The notes under the pieces: model-generated | Databases searched by the model: none | What the model was told of the DNA's origin: nothing | What the model saw: only the letters and a program-made list of their open reading frames with translations | Assembly (NCBI GenBank): GCA_964527925.1 | Contig: CAZGQO010000020.1 | Span: 1-23,627, forward strand | Length of the DNA: 23,627 nt | Source: Ch128b sp964527925 | GTDB taxonomy: Bacteria; Bacteroidota; Ignavibacteria; Ch128b | Reading direction: 5' to 3' | Program-made: the position numbers and the translations under genes | In this document: positions 15,612 to 23,627 of the stretch, piece by piece | Numbering within the stretch: position 1 is the first letter of the stretch | Layout: each line of letters opens with the position of its first letter

Positions 15612-17027
15612 ATGAAAAATATATTCGAAAATTTCGGGCTCTATCTCGATTACTACGAACTTACAATGGCGCAAGGATATTTTTTATCCAATCGAGAAAA
15701 TGTAAAAGCAAATTTTGATTATTTCTTCAGAAAGAATCCTTTTAATTCGGGTTATACTGTATTTGCCGGACTTTCGGATCTTCTTGAACTAATTCAACAA
15801 TTCAAGTTTGGGAAAGAGGCGCTGGATTATCTCCATGAAAAAGGATTTAAAGATGAATTCCTTGATTACTTAAAAGACTTTAGTTTTAAGGGAAATATTT
15901 TTTCAGTTTGCGAGGGTGAGATTGTTTTTCCTTATGAGCCAGTTTTAAGAGTTGAGGGTAATATAATTGAATCTCAAGTGCTTGAATCACTTATTTTGAA
16001 TGTTCTTAATTTCGAGTCGCTCATTACAACAAAGGCGAGAAGATTGCGATACGCTGCAAAGGATAAAATAATTTCAGATTTTGGATTGAGAAGAGGTCAG
16101 GGCCTGGCTTCACTTTTTGCGAGTAAAGCTGCTGTGATTGGTGGAATTAACAGCACTTCAAATGTTCTGGCAGCGTTTCTCTATGATTTGACTCCAGCAG
16201 GGACACAGGCTCATTCCTGGATTCAAAGTTTTGATGATGAATTAACTGCATTTCGAAAATATGCTGAATTCTATCCGGATAACTGTGTCTTGCTTGTCGA
16301 TACAATTGATACTTTAAAGAGTGGAATTCCGAATGCAATCATTGTTGCAAAAGACCTTGAAGCTAAAGGGAAAAAATTGAAAGCAATTCGTCTAGATAGT
16401 GGTGATCTTGCTTTCCTTTCAAAGAAGGCAAGAAAAATTCTTGACGATGCCGGCTTAGATTATGTTGAAATTGTTGCTTCCAATCAACTGGATGAATATT
16501 TAATAAAAAGTTTACTCGATCAAAATGCACCTATTGATTTCTTTGGAGTGGGAACAAGCTTAATCACTGGCAGGAACGATGCAGCCCTTGACGGCGTTTA
16601 TAAAATAAGTATGATTGATTTTCGACCAACAATAAAAATTTCAGAAGATATTGCAAAGGTTACATTGCCAGGAGTAAAGACAATCTATAGATATTTCAAC
16701 GGAGAGAATAAATTTTATGCTGATTGTATTGCTTTGGTTAACGAAAAAGAAATTCAATGGATGCAGCATCCTTTCGATATTTATAAAAAATGTAATCTTG
16801 AGAATTTGAAAAGAGAGGAACTTATGTCTATTGCTCTTAAAGAAGGCAAGCCAGTTAAACCAGAAAAATCAATAAAGGAAATTGCAGATTATGTTGAATA
16901 TCGATTCTCTCAATTACCTGAAGAACATAAGCGATTTGAATTTCCACATATCTACAAAGTTGGACTCAGTCCAGAATTGTTAAAACTAAGAGATAATTTG
17001 CTTCAACAAAAAAAGGATGTAAAATGA
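15612..17027 (+). CDS. pncB: Nicotinate phosphoribosyltransferase
   Basis: Makes nicotinate mononucleotide from nicotinate and PRPP, using ATP, in the NAD salvage (Preiss-Handler) pathway; cytoplasmic. The 471-residue protein has the N-terminal LYLDYYELTMAQGYF, the DFGLRRGQG segment, and the GTQAHSWIQSFDDE segment with H201, the expected phospho-histidine. Further on are RLDSGDLAFLSKKAR and the phosphate-binding GVGTSLITGRNDAALDGVYK. Length is normal for the family. The ATG at 15612 has a ribosome binding site (AGAGG). Its stop overlaps the nicotinamidase start by 4 nt, so both steps of nicotinamide salvage are translated together. Confidence 0.95.
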   Translation: MKNIFENFGLYLDYYELTMAQGYFLSNRENVKANFDYFFRKNPFNSGYTVFAGLSDLLELIQQFKFGKEALDYLHEKGFKDEFLDYLKDFSFKGNIFSVCEGEIVFPYEPVLRVEGNIIESQVLESLILNVLNFESLITTKARRLRYAAKDKIISDFGLRRGQGLASLFASKAAVIGGINSTSNVLAAFLYDLTPAGTQAHSWIQSFDDELTAFRKYAEFYPDNCVLLVDTIDTLKSGIPNAIIVAKDLEAKGKKLKAIRLDSGDLAFLSKKARKILDDAGLDYVEIVASNQLDEYLIKSLLDQNAPIDFFGVGTSLITGRNDAALDGVYKISMIDFRPTIKISEDIAKVTLPGVKTIYRYFNGENKFYADCIALVNEKEIQWMQHPFDIYKKCNLENLKREELMSIALKEGKPVKPEKSIKEIADYVEYRFSQLPEEHKRFEFPHIYKVGLSPELLKLRDNLLQQKKDVK

Positions 17028-17569
17028 TGAAAGCACTGTTCATAGTTGATTTGCAGAACGATTTTTGCCCATGGGGTGCTTTGCCAACTCCCAAAGGGGA
17101 TGTAATTATTCCTGTTCTAAACAAAATAATGGATAAGTTTGATTTAGTACTTGCATCAAAAGATTGGCATCCTGAAAATTCTGTTCATTTTCAAAAATGG
17201 CCAAAGCATTGTGTACAGGGAACTAAAGGTGCTGAGTTTCTAGATGAATTTAATTCAGAAAAAGTTCATAAAGTATTTTTGAAAGGGACTGGCGATAAAG
17301 ATGATGGATATTCAGCTTTCGAGGCAACAAATGAAAATCTCGCAGAATATTTAAAGACAAATAATGTTGATGAACTTTATGTAACAGGTTTAACGGCTGA
17401 ATACTGCGTTAAACAAACTGTACTTGATGCTTTGAAAAACGGCTTCAAAACTTATGTTATTAGAGATGGTGTCGAAGGAATCTATCAAAATGAAAGTGAT
17501 GTGGAAAAAGCTTTCAGTGATATGGAAAAAGAGGGCGCAATACTAATAACAAGTGAAGATTTAAAGTAA
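17024..17569 (+). CDS. pncA: Nicotinamidase
   Basis: Hydrolyses nicotinamide to nicotinate and ammonia, feeding the adjacent phosphoribosyltransferase. This 181-residue isochorismatase-fold enzyme has the catalytic triad D9 (IVDLQNDFC), K87 (FLKGTG) and C128 (GLTAEYCVKQT). Its metal-binding cluster is D47, H49, H55 and H62 (SKDWHPENSVHF, KHCVQGT). Two ATGs are in tandem (17024 and 17027). The first overlaps the pncB stop as ATGA and is used for numbering; the second would shorten the product by one residue. The family name pyrazinamidase applies equally. Confidence 0.95.
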   Translation: MMKALFIVDLQNDFCPWGALPTPKGDVIIPVLNKIMDKFDLVLASKDWHPENSVHFQKWPKHCVQGTKGAEFLDEFNSEKVHKVFLKGTGDKDDGYSAFEATNENLAEYLKTNNVDELYVTGLTAEYCVKQTVLDALKNGFKTYVIRDGVEGIYQNESDVEKAFSDMEKEGAILITSEDLK

Positions 17570-17898
17570 GAATAGTCGAATTGTTTAATAACGATTACCA
17601 TGCTTTTGATTTTTTTCAATCATATTTCAATGAATGATTAGACATGAACCAATTTTTTGATAAATCATTAATGACCATGTTTCTTAGATTTTCAGACTAA
17701 GTTGATTAGTCACAAAAGTTAATTACCAAAATTGTCACAGGACTTAGCTGGTTATAAAAAATTTTTTATAGAACTTTACCTATCGAGTTATTGAAAGATA
17801 TCTATTAGTTTAAAAATTTTTCGTTAAAAGCTTCCATTAAATCTAACTAAAAAATAATAAATTGAATTTGATTCTTTGTTAATTATAAGGGAGGAATA
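17570..17898. other. 329-bp intergenic region before the TonB-dependent receptor
   Basis: AT-rich, with no credible gene on either strand. It must contain the end of the pncBA transcript and the promoter of the receptor unit. Visible structures are a 6-bp hairpin GACTAA/TTAGTC (17695-17700 with 17706-17711) and an 18-bp perfect palindrome of A/T only (17753-17770). AGGGAGG just before 17899 is the receptor's ribosome binding site. I cannot place a promoter with confidence. Confidence 0.6.
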
Positions 17899-20211
17899 AT
17901 GAAATACATTTTTCTGCTTTTATGTTTTACAGCTAATGTATTTGCACAACATTCTGGAATTCTTCTGGGCAAAGTTGTTGATAAGTCGACCCAGAAACCA
18001 ATTCCATTTGCAAATGTAATTTTAACGGGGACAACCTATGGTGCAGCGACCAATTTAAACGGAGAATTTAAAATTCAAAATATTCCAGTTGGCAGATACA
18101 CTCTTCGAGTATCATCTCTGGGCTATAATACTTATGTCAATCCAGATATTGTTATCAGTACGGGTCAGCCTGTAAATCTTTTGATTGAAATAAATGAATC
18201 AATTATTCAATTGAAAGAAGAAGCAGTAGTGAAGGGCGAGTTGTTTCATAAAGATTTTCGTGAAATTGTAAGCGCTCACAATTTAAACTATGAAGAAGTC
18301 CGTCGTTTACCAGGTGCGGCAGGAGATTTGAACAGAGTTTTGCTTTCATTTCCTTCTGTTCTTCAATCAACTGACAACAGGAATGATTTACTGGTTCGAG
18401 GTGGTAATCCATCTGAAGTTCTCTATCTGGTTGATAATATTGAAGTACCTAACATTAATCATTTCGGAACTCAGGGTTCAGGCGGCGGAGCAATGGGAAT
18501 TATTAATGTCAATTTAATCAGAGAAGTAAATTTTTCTGCTGGAGGATTTCCAGTCAAATATGGTGATAAGCTTTCTTCAATTGTTGATGTAAGACTTCGT
18601 GAAGGCAGTAGGGAAAATTACTATGGCGATGTTAATATGTCGATGGCTGGATTCGGTGCAATTTTAGAAGGTCCGATTAGTGAAAAGGGAAGTTTTCTAA
18701 TTTCTGCGAGAAGAAGTTATCTCGATATCATTGCAAAATTGAACGCAACTGGTGTTGGTGCATCGACTTTGATTCCTAATTATTCAAATTTTCAGGGCAA
18801 GATTGTTTATGATTTAGACTCAAGAAATCAAGTTTCAATTGTTACTCTTGGTGGGATTGATAGAGTTCGTTATCAGGAGAATGAATACAATTTAATTCCA
18901 TTCTTCAAAGAGTATAAAATTAAAAATGATCAGGACGAATTTGCTACCGGTATTAATCTTCGAACTTTGTGGTCTGACAAAGTTTATTCATTGATGACAA
19001 TTTCAAAATCATACAATTTCTTTTTTACAGATGTTTATTTACCAAAAACAGATTTGATATTTTATCGCAACACTTCTTATGAAAGAGAAAATCACTTTAA
19101 GATGGAAGTTAATTTCAAACCCTACCCAGATTTTGAATTTTCTCTTGGCGGTGGATTGAAATTAATAAACTTTTCTCATGATGTGATTTATGCAGGAGAT
19201 ATCCTTTTCATTAGAAATGATTCTGAGATTGACACACTGATTTACTCGGCTCTCAATTATTCTTCAAATATTAATAGCAGAAAGTATTTTCTGTTTGGAC
19301 AGGTAACCAACTGGTTCCGGGAAAAAATTAAAACAAGTTTTGGAATTCGATACGATTATTTCTCATTGATAGATGAAAAAAGTATTTTTTCTTTCAGAGG
19401 TGGATTGAGTTACTATTTTACACCAGTCACAAATCTCAATCTCTTTTACGGTATCTATTATCAGACTCCACCTTATATCTGGTTAAGTGCTGATGAAACT
19501 TCAAAGCAGCTTAAACAATTGAAAACAACTCACCTGATATTTGGATTCGAACATCTTTTCTTTGAAGATTTAAAACTTTCAATCGAACTGTATAATAAGA
19601 AATATACACAGATTCCGACCAGCAAAACTGCAAAATTTATTATTGCAACCAACGAAGGTGTAGATTACGGTCCGTTTTTGATGACTAATCTCTCAAGCAA
19701 TGGATCTGGATATGCAAGAGGAATTGAATTTACTTTACAGAAAAAATTAATGAACAAAATTTATGGGATAGTCTCCTTTGCAAAATCAACAATTCGATTT
19801 ACTGCTGAAGATGGAATTGAAAGAAGTGGAAGTTTCGATTATCAAAATGTTCTCACTTTCATATTTGGTTATATACCAGATGAAAAATATGAGTTCAGTA
19901 TTAAATGGAGATATCTGAGTGGAAGACCCTATACTCCTTTTGATGAAAATCTATCACGAATCTATAATCGAGGAGTACTTGATTTTTCAAGAATAAATTC
20001 CGTTAGATATCCATCATATCATCGTCTCGATTTAAGAGTTGATAGACGTTGGCACTTCAAAAAATGGAATATTGTAACTTACTTCGAATTGCAAAATGCC
20101 TATTTCAGAAAAAATATTTATGACTACGAATGGGATCCTGTTGAACATAAAACAGTAGAAATTTACAACTGGCGATTCTTTCCGATTGGCGGTATAAATG
20201 TATTATTTTAG
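17899..20211 (+). CDS. TonB-dependent outer-membrane receptor with N-terminal CarboxypepD_reg-like domain
   Basis: Outer-membrane import gate powered by TonB-ExbBD; 770 residues. A signal peptide (1-17, ending VFAQ) is followed by a carboxypeptidase-regulatory-like beta-sandwich (about 20-105: GKVVDKSTQKPIPFANVILT, LNGEFKIQNIPVGRYTLRVS). The plug domain (about 115-235) contains DLLVRGGNPSEVLYLVDNIE and FPVKYGDKLSSIVDVRL. A beta-barrel rich in aromatic residues runs to the C-terminus, which ends in ...NVLF as expected for outer-membrane insertion. The extra N-terminal domain is typical of Bacteroidota receptors. No SusD-like partner lies next to it, so a glycan utilisation role is not supported and the substrate is unknown. 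AGGGAGG provides a strong ribosome binding site. A thioredoxin-like gene follows after 46 bp. Confidence 0.92.
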   Translation: MKYIFLLLCFTANVFAQHSGILLGKVVDKSTQKPIPFANVILTGTTYGAATNLNGEFKIQNIPVGRYTLRVSSLGYNTYVNPDIVISTGQPVNLLIEINESIIQLKEEAVVKGELFHKDFREIVSAHNLNYEEVRRLPGAAGDLNRVLLSFPSVLQSTDNRNDLLVRGGNPSEVLYLVDNIEVPNINHFGTQGSGGGAMGIINVNLIREVNFSAGGFPVKYGDKLSSIVDVRLREGSRENYYGDVNMSMAGFGAILEGPISEKGSFLISARRSYLDIIAKLNATGVGASTLIPNYSNFQGKIVYDLDSRNQVSIVTLGGIDRVRYQENEYNLIPFFKEYKIKNDQDEFATGINLRTLWSDKVYSLMTISKSYNFFFTDVYLPKTDLIFYRNTSYERENHFKMEVNFKPYPDFEFSLGGGLKLINFSHDVIYAGDILFIRNDSEIDTLIYSALNYSSNINSRKYFLFGQVTNWFREKIKTSFGIRYDYFSLIDEKSIFSFRGGLSYYFTPVTNLNLFYGIYYQTPPYIWLSADETSKQLKQLKTTHLIFGFEHLFFEDLKLSIELYNKKYTQIPTSKTAKFIIATNEGVDYGPFLMTNLSSNGSGYARGIEFTLQKKLMNKIYGIVSFAKSTIRFTAEDGIERSGSFDYQNVLTFIFGYIPDEKYEFSIKWRYLSGRPYTPFDENLSRIYNRGVLDFSRINSVRYPSYHRLDLRVDRRWHFKKWNIVTYFELQNAYFRKNIYDYEWDPVEHKTVEIYNWRFFPIGGINVLF

Positions 20212-20257
20212 ACTTTATTATCTTTACAACAGAGTGAATAAATTTTAGTGATTGAAT

Positions 20258-20866
20258 ATGGGAAAAACTAAAAAGCAAGCAAAACCTAAACCCCAGGAAA
20301 AGAAAAAAATTCAATGGGGAAAAATTTTCTGGTATACATTCCTTGGTGTAATTATAATTTTATTTATTGTTAATAATCTATCAAAAGATGAAGGTCCTGT
20401 ATTTCAATATCCTCCGGGCACAAAGAAAAATCTTTATGAAAAAGATGTTTCAACTTTTCCCGAAGCCTTCGATTTCAAATTAAAAACTGTTGATAACAAG
20501 GAATTAAAATTATCAGACTTTAAAGGAAAAGTTGTTGTTCTTGATTTCTGGGCAACATGGTGTCCTCCCTGCCGTAAAGGCATTCCTGATTTGATCGATA
20601 TTCTAAAATCAATTAAAGATGTTCAGGTAATTGGAATTAGCGTGGATGAAAATCCTGAAAAAGTAATTCCTCCTTTTATAAAAGAATTTAAAATTAACTA
20701 TCCCATTGTCATTGGTAATGATGAAGTTTATGAAAAGTATGGTGGTATTGAAGCAATTCCAACTACTTTCATAATTGATCGTGAGGGGAAAATACGGAAT
20801 AAACATGTGGGTCTTGTTGATAAAGAAATTCTAATAGCTGAAATAAGAAGGGCGTTGCAATCATGA
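20258..20866 (+). CDS. Membrane-anchored TlpA/ResA-like thiol-disulfide oxidoreductase
   Basis: A 202-residue protein with a Lys-rich cytoplasmic start, one transmembrane anchor (about 23-42, IFWYTFLGVIIILFIVNN), and an exported thioredoxin-fold domain of the AhpC-TSA/Redoxin type. The active-site motif is WCPPC with C102 and C105 (FWATWCPPCRKG). The cis-proline loop is seen in EAIPTTFIID. It would reduce or oxidise cysteines outside the cytoplasm, for instance in cytochrome maturation; the specific partner is not evident. ATG 20258 is preferred over TTG 20252; the ribosome binding site is weak. It sits 46 bp after the receptor and 20 bp before lspA, so it is probably part of one transcription unit. 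Confidence 0.9.
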   Translation: MGKTKKQAKPKPQEKKKIQWGKIFWYTFLGVIIILFIVNNLSKDEGPVFQYPPGTKKNLYEKDVSTFPEAFDFKLKTVDNKELKLSDFKGKVVVLDFWATWCPPCRKGIPDLIDILKSIKDVQVIGISVDENPEKVIPPFIKEFKINYPIVIGNDEVYEKYGGIEAIPTTFIIDREGKIRNKHVGLVDKEILIAEIRRALQS

Positions 20867-20886
20867 ACACTTCCGGATCAGATTGA

Positions 20887-21531
20887 ATGAAAGTTTTAAT
20901 TTATTCTGTTATTGTTATCCTGATTGACCAGATAACAAAATTGTTAATTAAAGGTTTTAAGATTTCATTCCTTAATATTAATCACAGGGGTGTTAGAATT
21001 AACAGCAGCATAAAAATTTTGGGTGACTTTATTCAAATTACTCATGTTGAAAATTATGGCTTAGCTTTTGGAATTGATTTTGGCAGAGATGCAAAAGTTG
21101 CTCTGACAATTTTCACCATAATTGCTGCTGTGCTTATACTTTACTATTTATATATCTCAAGATTTAAAGATTTCAAAGTTCGTTTTGCCATTGCATTGAT
21201 TCTTGGAGGTGCAGTTGGGAATCTGATTGATAGAATTTTTTATGGTTTCTTGTATGGTTATGCCCCTTTGTTTCATGGGAGAGTTGTGGATTTTATTCAC
21301 ATAGATTTTTTTGACTATAATTTGTTTGGAAAAACTTATGAAAGTATGCCAATTTTTAACTTCGCCGATGTTAGTGTTTTTATTGGAATTATGATTTTGT
21401 TTTATCTCTCATTCAAAACAAAGATAGAACAAACCGATGAAACTGATGAATCTTCGATAAAACAGGAAACCGCAAGCGAAAATTTCCAAGAGAATGACCA
21501 AACCTCTAATCCAAGTCAGATTAAGGATTAA
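20887..21531 (+). CDS. lspA: Lipoprotein signal peptidase II
   Basis: Inner-membrane aspartyl protease that removes signal peptides from prolipoproteins after diacylglyceryl modification. The 214-residue product has four hydrophobic segments and the family motifs: D14 in ILIDQITK, ENYGLAFGI (55-63), and the catalytic pair D115 (GNLIDRIFYG) and D161 (FNFADVSVF). It is longer than typical enzymes (about 160-170 residues). Extra length comes from a loop before the first motif (roughly 24-45), a segment around FFDYNLFGKTYESM, and a polar, acidic cytoplasmic tail after about residue 178. Such enlarged versions occur in Bacteroidota. It ends 2 nt before the thioesterase start, implying translational coupling. 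Confidence 0.95.
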   Translation: MKVLIYSVIVILIDQITKLLIKGFKISFLNINHRGVRINSSIKILGDFIQITHVENYGLAFGIDFGRDAKVALTIFTIIAAVLILYYLYISRFKDFKVRFAIALILGGAVGNLIDRIFYGFLYGYAPLFHGRVVDFIHIDFFDYNLFGKTYESMPIFNFADVSVFIGIMILFYLSFKTKIEQTDETDESSIKQETASENFQENDQTSNPSQIKD

Positions 21532-21533
21532 TC

Positions 21534-22040
21534 GTGATATATAAAATTATTTCAAAACAAAAGAATTCAAAAAATTGTTTTGTCTGCGGTTTGAAGAATC
21601 CATTTGGATTGAAAGCACAGTTCTTTGTTTCCGAGAGCAAGGAACTTATTGCAATCTTCAAACCTGATGAAGTACATCAAAGTTATCCTGGAAGATTACA
21701 CGGCGGAATTGCTTCTGCTATTCTTGATGAAACAATTGGCAGAGCAATTTTGAACCATTATGAAAAAGAAGTCTGGGGCGTTACAATTGAATTAAATGTG
21801 AAATTCAGAAAACCAATTCCACTTAATGTTGAACTTAAAGTGATTGGTAGAATTACGAAAGAAGATAATCGATTTTTCGAGGGAACCGGTGAAATAATTT
21901 TACCAGATGGTGAAGTAGCAGTTGAAGCTCATGGAAAGTATTTGAAAGTTCCACTTGAAAAAATTACAGATTTCAATGTAGATGAAAATGAGTGGCGAGT
22001 TGTTAAATTTGAGAATGATCCTCATGAAATTAAAATCTAA
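21534..22040 (+). CDS. PaaI-type hotdog-fold thioesterase
   Basis: A 168-residue hotdog-fold protein, probably an acyl-CoA thioesterase. The N-terminal motif CFVCGLKNPFGL is typical of one PaaI-like subgroup. The catalytic-region signature is YPGRLHGGIASAILDETIG, with H56-G57-G58 and D65/E66 near the helix start. The strand NVKFRKPIPLNVELKVIG follows. It starts at GTG 21534, supported by AAGGA at 21523-21527 and by the 2-nt gap from lspA. Substrate is not predictable. It is the last gene of the unit before the tRNA. Confidence 0.87.
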   Translation: MIYKIISKQKNSKNCFVCGLKNPFGLKAQFFVSESKELIAIFKPDEVHQSYPGRLHGGIASAILDETIGRAILNHYEKEVWGVTIELNVKFRKPIPLNVELKVIGRITKEDNRFFEGTGEIILPDGEVAVEAHGKYLKVPLEKITDFNVDENEWRVVKFENDPHEIKI

Positions 22041-22110
22041 CCAATTTTAAGTTGACTGAATTTTTAAAAAGTTTCGTAAAGAAAGTGAAGTTGGAAACTT
22101 CTAGGTCTAT

Positions 22111-22138
22111 TTGAAAATATTTTCTCTTTTTGTATAAT
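22111..22138 (+). promoter_or_regulatory. Sigma70-like promoter for tRNA-Asn
   Basis: TTGAAA at 22111-22116 and TATAAT at 22133-22138 are 16 bp apart. The tRNA begins 35 bp after the -10 element, leaving a short 5' leader. Stable-RNA genes often keep such consensus-like promoters. This one is the best-looking promoter in the window. Confidence 0.6.
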
Positions 22139-22173
22139 TGCAAGCGAAAATTTTGACAAAAGTTATTTGAGAT

Positions 22174-22248
22174 TCCGCGTTAGCTCAATGGTAGAGCATC
22201 CGGCTGTTAACCGGAGGGTTGCAGGTTCGAGTCCTGCACGCGGAGCCA
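22174..22248 (+). tRNA. tRNA-Asn (anticodon GTT)
   Basis: Complete cloverleaf. The acceptor stem TCCGCGT (22174-22180) pairs with ACGCGGA (22238-22244). The D-arm has TAGCTCAATGGTAGAGCA. The anticodon stem TCCGG/CCGGA surrounds the loop CTGTTAA with anticodon GTT at 22206-22208. The T-arm contains GGTTCGAGTCC. Discriminator G is at 22245 and an encoded CCA at 22246-22248. The gene overlaps the antisense end of the serine recombinase relic and is the likely integration target of that element. Confidence 0.97.
22206..22248. other. Putative attachment site in the 3' half of tRNA-Asn
   Basis: The recombinase relic directly abuts the 3' end of the tRNA and no other gene lies between. Integrating elements that target tRNAs usually keep an identical copy of the tRNA 3' part at their far end. 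Only one copy is in this window, so the exact core cannot be set. The span given runs from anticodon to CCA and is an inference. Confidence 0.3.
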
Positions 22249-23627
22249 TCTTTGATAATACGAACTGGGGATTTTCGGAAATAGAAACAGAAGTCCCCTC
22301 TTTTTTCTCCCCACCCGACCCAACCCCTGAAGGAAGAATTGAATTTTTGAAAGCGTCAAAATCCTCTGAATAATAAAGATTTATCTGGATTTGCTCTTTT
22401 GAATAAAGAATGTTCTTGATGAACTTTTTGATTAAAAGATTTTTTTCAATTCCTTTCTTCTGAGCAAGGGATTCCAAAAATAATTTCAGGATATTTTGAA
22501 GGGTTTGAGGGAAGAGCGGGGAGCATAATTGAGTTAGTTCGAGTCCTGAGCGGTACCCGATTGATGAGTCATTGTTGAGTCTGAAAACAAGGTTTTCAAT
22601 GTAAGGTCTATCGTTGGAAATTCTCTCAAGATTATCAAAGATAAAGTTCTCTAATCTATCAGCACTAACCTGCCTTGTTGAACAGGCGTCCCAATCTCTC
22701 TTTGTGGTAGATGTGCAACGGTAATAGTAATATCTTTTGAGTCTTCCTTCTTTTCGTTTGTTGGTAAAAGAAGAGGTCATCCGTGATCCACACTAATTAC
22801 AGATGATAAGTCCACCAAAGAGAAACTCTTTGTATAATCTTAATTTCCTTATCTTTTCTTTATGGGTTTGCTAGCAAGGTTAAAAAGTTCTTCAGAAATT
22901 AAGGGTTCATGGATTCCTTGGTATACTCTTCCTGAATATTTGATTTTCCCAATGTAAACAATGTTTCTTAAGATGTTCTCCAGATGGCTCTTAGTAAAAA
23001 ATTTTTCTTGTCTATTCTTGACACCTTTTTGTTTTAATTCTCTGTAAGCTTCAGCCAAAGAACCTTTTGTGATGTAAGTTTCATAAATAAACCTTACAAC
23101 CTCTGCTTCTTTATGATTAACAACCAACTTCTTATTTTCTCTCTTGTACCCATAAGGTACTAACCCACCATTCCACATTCCCTTATTAGCCCTTTCAAGC
23201 ATTTTGTCTTTTGTTCTTTCACTTGCTAACTCTCTTTCAAATTGAGCAAAGCTTAACATTATGTTTCTTAAAAGCCTTCCTGCTGGTGTAGAAGTATCAA
23301 ACCTTTCAGTGATAGAGATAAAATCAACTTTGTATTTCTCAAAATTTTCTATCAATTGGTAAAAATCTTTTGGTGAGCGTGTAAGTCTATCAATTTTATA
23401 AGCCAAGACAATATTGATTTTTCCTTGTTTTATATCCTGTAATAATTCCTGTAAAGCAGGACGATTAAGATTAGCTCCTGTATAACCAGCATCAGAATAA
23501 ATTTTTAAAAACTCCCCAGTTATTCTGATTCTTAACAAAAGCCTTTATCTTTTCCTCTTGAGCTTCACAGGAGGAAAATTCTTTTTCTGCTTGATTGTCC
23601 GTTGATACCTTTGTATAAATTGCACAA
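22249..23627. mobile_element. Left end of a tRNA-associated integrated element (partial)
   Basis: From the tRNA 3' end to the window edge the only content is the recombinase relic, so this looks like the start of an integrated island. Cargo genes and the right boundary are not visible. The recombinase lesions suggest the element can no longer move by itself. Confidence 0.5.

Larger units (their letters stand above)
22163..23627 (-). pseudogene. Large serine recombinase, degraded, 5' end outside the window
   Basis: Site-specific recombinase of the resolvase/invertase N-terminal, recombinase and zinc-ribbon layout, split over three frames. First piece, from the right edge: YTKVSTDNQ with the catalytic Ser codon at 23603-23605, up to WGVF. 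A one-base shift in the T5A5 run (23502-23511) leads to the second piece: IYSDAGYTGANLNRPALQEL, AYKIDRLTRS, FAQFERELASERTKDKM and WNGGLVPYGYKR, ending in a stop at 22849. A second shift (about 22849-22863) gives KEKIRKLRLYKEFLFGGL and the zinc-ribbon start CN-stop-CG, with TAG at 22793-22795. The last piece has YYYYRCTSTTKRDWDACSTR, a helical region, and a final stretch encoded by the antisense tRNA (RAGLEPATLRLTAG). Three lesions make it non-functional as sequenced. It points toward the tRNA, as expected at an attachment-site end. Confidence 0.85.

Noticed and set aside
17570..17898. Riboswitch or small RNA in the gap before the receptor
   Set aside because: I found only short weak hairpins and an A/T palindrome, with no recognisable aptamer core.
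17899..22040. Polysaccharide utilisation locus around the TonB-dependent receptor
   Set aside because: There is no SusD-like gene, glycoside hydrolase or associated regulator; the neighbours are housekeeping-type genes.
22167..22373. Plus-strand frame over the tRNA (SSMVEHPAVNRRVAGSSPA...)
   Set aside because: This is the well-known spurious translation of a tRNA gene and has no support beyond it.
1..23627. CRISPR array or tandem repeats
   Set aside because: No regularly spaced direct repeats were seen by eye in any intergenic region.

Overview
The window is AT-rich and looks like a chromosome segment from the Bacteroidota/Chlorobiota side of the FCB group, most plausibly an Ignavibacteria-like lineage. 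The reasons are an apparent type IX secretion C-terminal tail at the left edge, a TonB-dependent receptor with an N-terminal carboxypeptidase-regulatory-like domain, a TPR-type sensor kinase with a LuxR-type regulator, an ADP-forming acyl-CoA synthetase, and the DUF2752/TM2 gene pair. This placement is inferred from gene content only.

Left part (1-5527, + strand): the last codons of a probable T9SS-exported protein and a GC-rich hairpin come first. Two exported zinc peptidases follow, an M28 aminopeptidase-like protein and a two-domain M16 protease, coupled by an ATGA overlap. A 19-bp hairpin and an unrecognised six-helix membrane protein complete this block.

Centre left (5524-12257, - strand): in transcription order these are an ADP-forming acetate/acyl-CoA ligase (fused alpha and beta parts), a TPR-containing sensor histidine kinase, its NarL/FixJ-type response regulator, and DNA primase DnaG.

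Centre (12330-15415): a DUF2752 gene overlaps a TM2-domain gene and is followed by a HAD hydrolase. Convergent to the HAD gene, on the - strand, lies a decayed restriction-modification island. It holds a wrecked D12-class (Dam-like) adenine methyltransferase missing its C-terminal half, a PD-(D/E)XK-type endonuclease with an in-frame TAG, and an N4/N6-type DNA methyltransferase split by a one-base frameshift. These relics fill most of what looks like non-coding DNA between the HAD gene and pncB.

Right part (15612-22040, + strand): nicotinate phosphoribosyltransferase and nicotinamidase overlap by 4 nt and form a compact NAD salvage pair (nicotinamide to nicotinate to nicotinate mononucleotide). 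A 329-bp gap follows, then a likely transcription unit of TonB-dependent receptor, membrane-anchored TlpA/ResA-like thioredoxin, signal peptidase II and a hotdog-fold thioesterase.

Right edge (22111-23627): a tRNA-Asn(GTT) gene with a good promoter is abutted by a large serine recombinase on the opposite strand. The recombinase reading frame runs into the antisense of the tRNA. It carries two frameshifts and one TAG stop, so it looks like the dying left end of an element integrated at the tRNA; the rest lies outside the window.

I see no CRISPR array, complete insertion sequence, rRNA or prophage structural gene. The most notable content is the pair of degraded accessory loci (R-M island and tRNA-linked recombinase) among otherwise intact housekeeping genes. 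I found no clear evidence of a wholly new system.
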